A DNA stretch of 10,382 bases from Gracilaria caudata. Its lineage: Eukaryota > Rhodophyta > Florideophyceae > Gracilariales > Gracilariaceae. The position numbers and the translations under genes were made by a program. The DNA lies in assembly GCA_030374735.1 (NCBI GenBank), contig JASCIV010000911.1, positions 1-10,382 of the forward strand, written 5' to 3'. Shown here piece by piece: positions 1-6,365 of this stretch (positions are counted from its first letter, which is position 1; every line of letters begins with the position of its first letter). Below the pieces are notes generated by a model. The model saw nothing but the letters and a program-made list of their open reading frames with translations, searched no databases and had not been told where the DNA came from.

Positions 1-1
1 G

Positions 2-247
2 GGTGGAGGGGGCGCCACGTTGTGCGCGGCATGCGAGGATGGTGACGTACTTTTCATTCTGTCTTTCTTGCTGCGGCATTGCTGCCGACTGCCGCGGACT
101 CCTCCGCTGCGCTTCACAGCACGTGGGCAGGCGCTCGTATCATACGTGCAACGCTGCACCGCCAAGCACAATCTCACGGCCGAGGACATTGCTACCCCGA
201 AGCAATGTATTGTTCAAACAGTTCGTTTACAGCAACAAGTACGATGA
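2..247 (+). CDS. 3' end of an unrecognised gene, cut by the window edge
   Basis: The frame is open from base 2 to a TGA at 245-247, about 81 codons with no start codon needed because it enters from outside. The last 45 or so residues look like ordinary protein: a charged helical C-terminus with segments such as RGQALVSYVQRC and NLTAEDIATPKQ, ending in LQQQVR. The stretch before it is Cys- and Leu-rich and less convincing, so a frameshift near base 80-100 is possible. I do not recognise the family. The downstream hairpin (261-295) and palindromic AATAAA (449-467) could belong to its 3' end. It could also be another pseudogene fragment, since nearly all its neighbours are. Confidence 0.4.
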   Translation, partial: GGGGATLCAACEDGDVLFILSFLLRHCCRLPRTPPLRFTARGQALVSYVQRCTAKHNLTAEDIATPKQCIVQTVRLQQQVR

Positions 248-260
248 GCTACGACAGAAT

Positions 261-295
261 GGTCCCGAAGCGGCTGTGTCAGCCGCTTCGGGACC
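261..295. repeat. perfect 16-bp inverted repeat with 3-base loop
   Basis: GGTCCCGAAGCGGCTG (261-276) and its exact reverse complement (280-295) flank a TGT loop. As RNA this would be a very stable hairpin. It lies 13 bases after the stop of the upstream frame and 10 bases before a TATATAAA. It could be a 3'-end structure of the upstream transcript, a protein-binding palindrome of a downstream promoter, or the collapsed remnant of a small inverted-repeat element. The sequence alone does not decide between these. Confidence 0.85.
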
Positions 296-313
296 AATTT
301 GTGTGTATATAAA
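294..313 (+). promoter_or_regulatory. possible CCAAT box plus TATA box
   Basis: CCAAT at 294-298 overlaps the end of the hairpin, and TATATAAA follows at 306-313. If real, transcription would begin near 335-345. No convincing protein starts downstream before the AATAAA site near 459, so the product would be a short RNA of roughly 120-150 bases or nothing. I could not match 320-450 to U1, U2, U4, U5, U6, a tRNA or another RNA I know. The motifs may be fortuitous. Confidence 0.3.
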
Positions 314-448
314 CAAGGGCTCAAGTTCATTCCCGACTCTTTACTCCGCGCCAGAACCGTGTTGGGCCTGATCATCCCTAGCGGTTCTCTCCCTTTTGAA
401 GGGGTTAGTGCGGTCTTGGGGAGCAGCGTCTGGGTGCCGGCGTTAATA

Positions 449-467
449 GTTTTTATTTAATAAAAAC
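449..467. terminator. palindromic poly(A) signal readable on both strands
   Basis: GTTTTTATT (449-457) and AATAAAAAC (459-467) are exact reverse complements around one central T. The palindrome gives a canonical AATAAA on the plus strand (459-464) and on the minus strand (452-457). It could end the transcript of the partial gene at 2-247, or a short transcript starting after the TATA box at 306. This is inferred from motif and position only. Confidence 0.4.
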
Positions 468-785
468 GTTTAGGTAGCCTGTAATACGATACTGCAGCGC
501 CTGATCAAGCGAAAAAAAAGCCGATCGGGTTAGCTCGCAGATGTCGGCGGCAGCGGGCAGGTGCTCCCGTACCCACAAAAAAGCGCTTGTGATCAGCTCC
601 CCAAGACTTTGTCCAGAACCTGTATTCTTCAAAAACGGAGTTCAGATAGTGTACACGTGTCCACGAATAGAAATTAACTATAAAAACCGATCTATACAAC
701 ACGCCCCAATGCGCTACTATGGCACTGTAAGTCCGCGATAACTGCGCATGTTCCCGTGTTGCGTGCAACACGGACAGATTTAAAC
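468..785. other. intergenic stretch with a TATA box and a small palindrome
   Basis: I see no gene I can support here. A 66-codon ATG frame (541-741, plus) and an overlapping minus-strand frame are open, but neither resembles a known family. TATAAAAA at 679-686 is a good TATA-box match and lies about 100 bases before the ATG at 789, so it may be the old promoter of the solenoid copy that follows. CCGTGTTGC (754-762) and GCAACACGG (765-773) form a 9-bp inverted repeat with a 2-base centre. Confidence 0.35.
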
Positions 786-1024
786 ATTATGGCTGACGTA
801 AGAATACATGTAAGTGTACGATACATTCCCCGCGTGTACGGCGCGAACAACGCTGGCTTCGCAGACGCAGCCCCTCCGTCCCCGCGTCCTCTGCCCCCGG
901 ACACGTCCGCCGCCACCATCGCTCCCCCCCCCCCCCCCCGCCCCGCCCCACGCCACAAGGTTCGCGCGCGACCTGGAGCTCACCGCCGTCTCGCTCGAGC
1001 TGCTCGCCGCGCGTTGCGGCGACA
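786..1024 (+). pseudogene. solenoid family copy A: 5' leader and first residues only
   Basis: This is a diverged duplicate of the 5' part of copy C (about 4490-4709). Shared blocks include TGACGTA near the left edge, a GTACGATAC/GTGCGATAC segment followed by CCCCGCGTGTACG/CCCCGCGTGCACG, a GACACG...CCATCG block, and then codons reading ELTAVSLELLAARC (from 973), against ELTAAALELLAALELLAAC in copy C. Similarity ends near 1022, at the point matching about 4709 of copy C, and the rest of the gene resumes at 2722 (copy B). The only nearby ATG (789) is out of frame with the ELT segment, and a 16-base C run lies between them, so replication slippage probably broke the frame. Copy A lacks the 18-bp internal duplication found in copy C. 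Confidence 0.6.
924..939. repeat. poly-C run of 16
   Basis: Sixteen consecutive C residues lie inside solenoid copy A, where the aligned part of copy C has only a CCCC (after 4610). Runs of this length slip readily during replication and are often miscounted in sequencing, so the frame here cannot be trusted. Confidence 0.9.
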
Positions 1025-1113
1025 GACCGTCGCACATCACATTAGAGAACTTTTTGCACGGAATTGGCAGTTCCGCCGCTACCTGCCCTTGCACATATGA
1101 CCGTGCCGCCGCG

Positions 1114-2257
1114 ATGCAGACGCCGACACCGCGCGAGGCGTCGAGCGACTTCAACTCCATCCCGCATCAGCCGCGCCTGAGCATTCCGCCATTCGACGGC
1201 ACCGACCCCAACACCAGCCTGGCACTGCAAGGCACCCCACTGCGAGAGCAACGAGCGCTCCCAGTCCCGCCGTCTCAAGGCGTGTTCCCGCTGCAGGCTG
1301 GTCTATTTTTGCAATGTGCGCTGTCAACGAAGCGACTTCGCCGAGCACAAGGCGGAGTGCAAGCGCCTCGCCCAACTGCAGAGCGACGTCGACGCACACA
1401 CGCGCCAACTCGCCGCGTACACCGGCCCGCTCATGTTGTAGCTCATCACTGATCCGCCGCGCAACGTCTTCCCGCAGCATGGCTGCCACTTTTGGGGCAA
1501 ACTAGAGACGCGCGACTACTGCCGCGCTCGATGCAAGCTTGCCAACGAGATCGAGCACATGGCGCATTGGTACGAGGTGGCGCCGCTGTTGAAAAAGGCG
1601 CTCACGCACCGTCTCGAGCTTCTCCGACTCGTGATGTCGGACAACCTTGGCTTGCGTCACGTGGTGCCTTTCACAATGCTGCGTCTCAACCAGGACGAGC
1701 GCTGCGCTGCGTTCATCACGCACTGGGTTCGCCGTGTGTGCGCGCATGGCGGCGACGAACAATCGATAGACGAGTTGCACGAGCAGTCCGCCGAGGGTGA
1801 GTGGCTGTACGGCAACGCTGACTGTTACGCCGACGTGTTCGAGACCGTGCCCGACGCTGACCCGGACGAAGTTTCCATCGCAATGCTCATCGCGCTGGGC
1901 ATCATTAAGCTCCGTATCATCGCCAAGTACGACTCCGATCGCCGCCAAATGGAGATGTTTCAGGCAACGTTCGCCGGTCGCCAGCTGGACGAGGACAGCG
2001 CACACATTACTGCGCAATCTGTGGTGGGCGATGACGCAGAGGCGCGACGTGTTCCAGACCAGGAAAGACTGGTGGAACTGTAGTTCGATATCATCCATGA
2101 GCACAACCCCACATTGCTGCCGTCCATCATCAACCTGGCGCTGCTTAAGAGCTGTGAGGTTCCGCCGTACATGTCGGCGGGTGCGCCTTCTGAGGCTTAC
2201 TATGTGCTCATGGACTGCAACCGGCTGCTTGTACGCGTGCCGGGTGCGGAAGAGTGA
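1114..2257 (+). pseudogene. MYND zinc-finger protein, frameshifted, two in-frame TAGs
   Basis: The zinc finger is encoded at 1226-1360 with all eight ligands in MYND order: C-x4-C, then CSRC, CNVRC and, at the end, HKAEC. MYND fingers usually bind proline-rich peptides and act as protein-interaction modules, often in chromatin or transcription proteins. The same frame continues to a TGA at 2255-2257, giving about 358 codons from 1181. It is broken only by TAG at 1439-1441 and TAG at 2081-2083. Downstream are further Cys residues (GCHFWGKLETRDYC...), then a helical, acidic C-terminal region with no SET-domain motif that I can see. A plausible start, ATG at 1114, lies in another frame (MQTPTPREASSDF...), so a frameshift or small intron falls between about 1181 and 1235. 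Protein-like sequence continues past both TAGs, so decay is recent or the stops are read through. The gene sits inside DNA that appears to split one solenoid copy. Confidence 0.72.
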
Positions 2258-2721
2258 CTGAAGAGACGATTTGGTGCTCATCCGCAGTATGACTGCCACA
2301 TGTGAAGTTGTATGTCGTTGTAACTGTTGTTTGTACCCCGTCTTACAGAGCTTCTTTGTATTGCAGGGTGGTTTGTGGACCCCATGTCAGTGCGTGTTTC
2401 CTTGCACAGTTCTTGCTTTCCTGTGGTAGAGGCATCCTCCGCCGCGCCCGTCTACCTGCGGCGGTGTCACTGGCGTGTTCATGAAGCGCAAAACTTGATC
2501 TAATTCCCGAAGAAGCGCAAGGGTGTGAACGACGCGAGAAAACACTTGCAGTGCCGAGAATGCGCACGATTTGCTGGTGTGAGATCGGCTGTGATGCGCC
2601 GCGTGCCTCTCTGGTTTGCGCGAAGAGAGTGCGACGTAAGGCGCCTGGAAAGCGCGTGTCGGTGGGCGCTTCCTTTGCTCGACGCACAGGTCCACGAGAG
2701 TGCGATCGTGCGCGCCCTGTT
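2258..2721. other. no recognised gene; 3' flank of the MYND gene
   Basis: Several frames are open for 60-150 codons on both strands, but they overlap one another and show no known motif. One plus-strand frame, after a TAA near 2503, reads FPKKRKGVNDARK followed by a Cys/Arg-rich segment. It is weakly protein-like and carries a nuclear-localisation-like KKRK. It might be a remnant of whatever came in with the MYND gene. The stretch ends where similarity to solenoid copy C begins (about 2722). Confidence 0.3.
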
Positions 2722-3208
2722 AAGCACGTCTATCTCTGCTCGCCGTCTCGCTACGCATTACCCCCGCGCCGCCCTACACGGACATCCGGTTCTCGCTGCA
2801 CGCCCCGCCCGCCATTGTCATGCTGCATCCAGCCGCGCGCGCCGCTTCTGCGCATGCAACTGGCTCCGGCGTTGGTGCTCGTCATCACGTTGCACACTTA
2901 CGCTGCGGACTATCTGCACGTCCTGGCTCACTTTCTGCGCGCCGCGCGTCACGGTGGCGGGCGGTGTTGCGAGAGCGTTGACGCAGTAGGCCTTGCCGTT
3001 GTTGAAAGCCCCTTTACTTACGGCGAACGTGGGGGAGGAAGACCAAGCCGCTGCCGCGGCGATGCGCACTCTTGCCGCGTTGGCGGAGATGCCGTCATTT
3101 GCCTGCACTCGCCCGTTGTGGGATCGAGCCTTGTTGCGCGCGGTTCACGCAGCTCTCCTGAGGGCCACGTATACCGGCAGACCGCCATTGGTAATGCGTT
3201 GCAAGTAG
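2722..3208 (+). pseudogene. solenoid family copy B: internal fragment
   Basis: This stretch aligns along its whole length with copy C at about 4716-5205, at an offset of about 1994-1998 bases with small indels. Shared peptide blocks are LAVSLR, PAARAPLL, MQLAP, YAAD.LHVLA, APLLTANVGE, LAAL.EMPSFA and RALL.AVHAALLRA. A two-base loss in the GCGCGC run near 2837-2846 and another frame slip near 2940 break the protein. TAG at 2987-2989 stands where copy C has a Leu codon after Gln, and the last segment ends at TAG 3206-3208. Most differences from copy C are conservative at protein level, which suggests both copies were once translated. Left of 2722 the similarity fades; copy A supplies the missing 5' part. 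Immediately to the right, in the same frame, the GH13 fragment begins. Confidence 0.82.
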
Positions 3209-3214
3209 TGGCTT

Positions 3215-4245
3215 GTGTCTTCACATTTCCGATCGACTCGATCCAACAGGGCGCCACCTTCGCCGCAAGATGCTCCGCCTTACGGCAATGCGTTGTGTGC
3301 TTTAGAGCGGGGCCTGACGACAGCAGACGACGTGCGTGCAGTGGGAGCTTTGTGCAAACAGCTGGTTGGCGTGCACTGGGAACATCTTCAAGACGTCTTT
3401 TTCAAACATGTGCGACGTGCTCGCGATGCGTTACCAAAGCGCGTGTTACAATGGGAAGATAGTCTACCAGAAGATTGGTACAAGGATGCTTGGTATCTGC
3501 TGCATGTGCAGGACATGGGGTTGGAAGAAGGGAAGGAAGAGGGAGATTTTGACAGCTTGAGAGCGATGGTACCTTACTTAAAGCGGCAAGGATTTCGTAA
3601 CATTTGTGTCTTACCACATTATGAGTCTCCGATGGCAGATGGTGGTTACGATGTATCTCGTTACGAGACGCGCCAAAGTCTGAGGGGAGAGGCCGCGTTT
3701 TCTCGGTTCATGGACGATGCATTCGAACATGCGATTCGAGTGGCAACCGACGGAATCTTCAACCACACATCGACCGAACACGAGTGGTTCCAATGGGGGC
3801 TACATGGCGAGGAGAAGTATATGAATTACTACGTTCAAAGAAATGGACGAGAGAAGATAGCGGAGATAGATAGGGAAGGAGATATTATCTGCAGGTACCG
3901 CGATCCAGACGGAACGAGAAGCAAATGGTTGGTGGTGTTCCCCGACGTCGACCGCACGCACGGAATATGGGTGGGGATCAACGGCAGAACGTACCAATTC
4001 TACCGCTCTTTCTATCCGTTCTAGGTGGACCTGAACCTGCTGAACGTAGAGGTACTAGACGAAATATTTGACGTACTCGGACGTGAGCTATGCAGCGGCG
4101 TACTACCAAAGCGAATGGACGCTGCGTTGCACTGGACAAAGAGAGCTGAAACAAACGCAGAGGGACTCGAGGAGAGACACAAGCTATTCGCGCTGTTTAA
4201 AGCGTTTGTGAATCATGTGAACGCACGAGCAGTGCTGATGCTGAT
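3215..4245 (+). pseudogene. GH13 glycosidase/transglycosidase, N-terminal part, in-frame TAG
   Basis: The frame encodes the first half of an alpha-amylase-superfamily (GH13) barrel of the trehalose synthase/amylosucrase-like kind. Landmarks in order are WYKDAWYLLHVQ, then YLKRQGF..I.VLPHYESP, DGGYDVSRYE, conserved region I as RVATDGIFNHTS with the Asp and Asn-His retained, EHEWFQ, FPDVDRTHGIW, the VDLNLLN strand, and region II as KRMDAALHW, which holds the predicted nucleophile Asp. TAG at 4022-4024 stands just before VDLNLLN, most simply a CAG-to-TAG change (F-P-F-Q-V-D-L-N). Homology fades near 4240, before region III (acid/base Glu) and region IV, so the catalytic domain is incomplete. It is visibly less GC-rich than the solenoid genes around it, which fits horizontal origin or a different age. 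The exact activity cannot be assigned. No ATG precedes the first homologous residues; the frame runs straight on from solenoid copy B. Confidence 0.82.
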
Positions 4246-4567
4246 CTCTCGGAGCAGCTGTTCCAACTCGTTCCCTGGTGGCGATTGGTTTCGACACCCC
4301 TGGCATCAATCCAAACACGCCACCTCATCACGCGGTCGCCGTCACGCTCGCCGCAGTACGAAGCGCAATTTGACTGTTAACTTTGAACCCCAAAACCCAA
4401 GCTGCAGTCGCTCTGGAGACGCGCGAGCGATTTGATTTCTGCGTCAGACTCGCGACTTCTGATCGTCATGCAAACAGTAACCGAGAAATACCTGACGTAC
4501 CCCTGTATCTACGTTCGTGTGTTTGTCTCGTGCGATACGCGCCCCGCGTGCACGCTACCGTACGTAG
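4246..4567. other. junction between the GH13 fragment and solenoid copy C
   Basis: From 4246 to about 4485 I see no gene. After 4490 the DNA resembles the 5' leader of solenoid copy A (shared TGACGTA, GCGATAC and CCCCGCGTGCACG blocks), so this is the upstream flank of copy C. Unlike copy A, I see no good TATA box in the 150 bases before it. TAG at 4565-4567 closes the solenoid frame on its 5' side. Confidence 0.4.
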
Positions 4568-6284
4568 ACTCGCCGCCCGACACGCGCCCGTAGCGCCATC
4601 GTGCACCATGCCCCGCGCCATGCGTCCGCGCCCGACACCGAGCTCACCGCCGCCGCGCTGGAGCTGCTCGCTGCGCTCGAGCTGCTCGCCGCGTGTCGCG
4701 ACGCCGCTCCCTGCCAAGCGCGTCTATGTCTCCTCGCCGTATCGTTACGCCCCTCTTTAACACCTCCGTACGCAGAGCTCCGCCCCGCGCTCAGCGCGCT
4801 CCGCGCCGTTGTCACACGGCGTCCAGCCGCGCGCGCGCCGCTGCTACACATGCAACTGGCGCCGACATTGTTACGCGCCGCTACGTTGCACGCCTACGCC
4901 GCGGACGCGCTGCATGTGCTGGCCGATTTGTTGGGCGCGCCGCGCGCCACGGTGGTTGGTGGCGTGCCGCGTGCGTTGGCGCAGCTGGCATTGCCTTTGT
5001 TGAGGGCGCCTTTGCTTACGGCGAACGTGGGAGAGAAGAATGCGGCCGCGGCCGCGGGGCTGCGCGCTCTGGCCGCGTTGGTGGAGATGCCATCGTTTGC
5101 GAGCTGTCACGCGTTGTCTGACCGTGCTTTGTTGGGCGCGGTGCATGCGGCATTGTTGAGGGCCGTGCATACAGGTAGATCGCCGTTGGTGATCGGTGCC
5201 GCACACTTTCTGGTGGCGTTGTTGTCGGCGCAACACGTGCTGTTGAGGGCTACTTTGAATGAGTTGAGGATGTCTCATTCGTTGGTGCTTGCGTTGCAGC
5301 TTAATGTTTGTCGTGCACATGTGTTGCACTACTTTGCTGCTTTGCTGAAGCCGCCTGCTTCCCTGCCCGAGCTGCCGTATAACTTGTTGTTGCCGCAGCT
5401 CATTGCGTCCTTGCGCCATGCTAAGGAGCCGGAATTGATACCTACTGTTCAGATCTTGTACGCGTTGCCTACTCATTTGACTTCGCCTTTTCCTTTGGTT
5501 GCCCCTCTCGTGCACGTGCTTCCCCCCCAGCTCTGCCGCCCGCCCTTTCGTTGTTGGCCAAGTTGCTTTCCGGCAATGTACAGGTCGCCAAACACGCTCA
5601 CACCGCGCAAGCAGCCCGCTCGCTTTCGGAGGCTGCTCGCCCGTATACCACCAACGTCGCCGTCATGCATCCCACTCTCGTTGCTTTGGAGCAGCTCATT
5701 CATTGCTACGATCGTAATCGCGCCGCCGTCGTGGCCGCCAGTTTGCCACAGCTGGTGTTACTCGTGATGATCAAACATGCGCGTCACCCTAACATCGTCC
5801 CCGCCGCCTCCGACATGTTCATTTTGCTCTCCCCGGCCGACCTGCGTTCGTCGCAGATTGTGACTTGGACGCGCTCACCAAAATGTTGCAGGCACGACTC
5901 GCCTTGCACTCGGCGCATGCTGCTGCCGCGCCCGCTGTGCGCGATTTGCTGGACGCGCTTGCGCTCGTGGAAGCGGAACTGGCCGCCACGCGCGTCGTGG
6001 AAATACAAGCGCCGCCTACCTTGAGCACCGCGCACCTGGTCAGACGACGAACTTCTACCACGCATTGGGTGGCATCACACTTCAACTTGCAACGATTGGC
6101 TAGTCTGAATGTGCCTACTCGCTTGGCGAAGCGAACGAGAAACGCTACTCGCCTCGCGCTGATTGAGCCCAGTCAGGAGCAGTTGGCCGAATTGCTGGGG
6201 CGCTATCCAGCTCAGCCGTTCAGCCAGATCATTGGTGATATATCGCTTCAATCGAATACATGGGCTTCGATTGGAACATGTTGA
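4568..6284 (+). pseudogene. alpha-solenoid (HEAT/ARM-like) protein, copy C, two frameshifts
   Basis: This is the fullest copy of the duplicated family. The frame runs from 4568 to about 5520, shifts by one base at a run of seven C (5522-5528), continues in a second frame to about 5850, then in a third to a TGA at 6282-6284. Together that is over 550 codons with no in-frame nonsense codon. The product is rich in Leu and Ala, with repeating amphipathic helices (such as LLHMQLAPTLL, ALHVLADLLG, RALLGAVHAALLRAV, VMHPTLVALEQLI), typical of HEAT/armadillo-like scaffolds. I cannot name the protein. Best ATG candidates (4608 and 4620, CACCATG context at the first) are out of frame with the solenoid, implying a further indel near 4630. 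The last 80 residues (6030-6284) are less helical and may be a different segment. With only homopolymer-type slips and no stops, it is either a very young pseudogene or a gene with sequence errors. Confidence 0.62.
4655..4690 (+). repeat. 18-bp in-frame tandem duplication
   Basis: GCGCTGGAGCTGCTCGCT (4655-4672) and GCGCTCGAGCTGCTCGCC (4673-4690) differ at two positions and encode A-L-E-L-L-A twice. Copy A has the unit once, so copy C gained a unit after the two separated, unless copy A lost it. Confidence 0.85.
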
Positions 6285-6365
6285 CACCCACCAGTCTGGT
6301 ACGCATAACATTCGGGTCTTTACTGGTCGTCCGTATGTAATTCTGTTCACGAGAACATTTATCTA

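Noticed and set aside
261..295. Hairpin as a bacterial rho-independent terminator
   Set aside because: No T-run follows the stem (AATTTGTG), and the surrounding genes are eukaryotic in character.
505..771. 88-codon minus-strand frame with mixed hydrophobic residues
   Set aside because: It overlaps a 66-codon plus-strand ATG frame, shows no family motif, and its first codons fall inside a palindrome; neither frame can be supported.
1502..2299. 265-codon minus-strand frame antisense to the MYND gene
   Set aside because: The plus strand carries clear zinc-finger and continuous protein-like sequence; the antisense frame is a by-product of GC-rich codon use and has no motif.
2551..3462. 303-codon plus-strand frame spanning copy B and the GH13 start
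   Set aside because: It is low-complexity Arg/Cys/Ser-rich and crosses two different homologies (solenoid and GH13) that lie in other frames.
1439..4024. A variant genetic code with TAG read as Gln
   Set aside because: Frameshifts accompany the TAGs, the PurL remnant also has TGA and TAA interruptions, and the intact recombinase frame terminates at TAG. Ordinary decay explains the data better.
4871..5515. 214-codon minus-strand Gln/Arg-rich frame
   Set aside because: It is the reverse complement of Leu/Ala-rich helical solenoid codons, which naturally reads as Gln/Arg/His-rich; no family resemblance.
5480..5530. Pyrimidine-rich tract ending CCCCCCCAG as an intron 3' splice site
   Set aside because: The solenoid protein reads naturally up to and beyond the C run with a one-base slip; removing an intron would delete good helical sequence.
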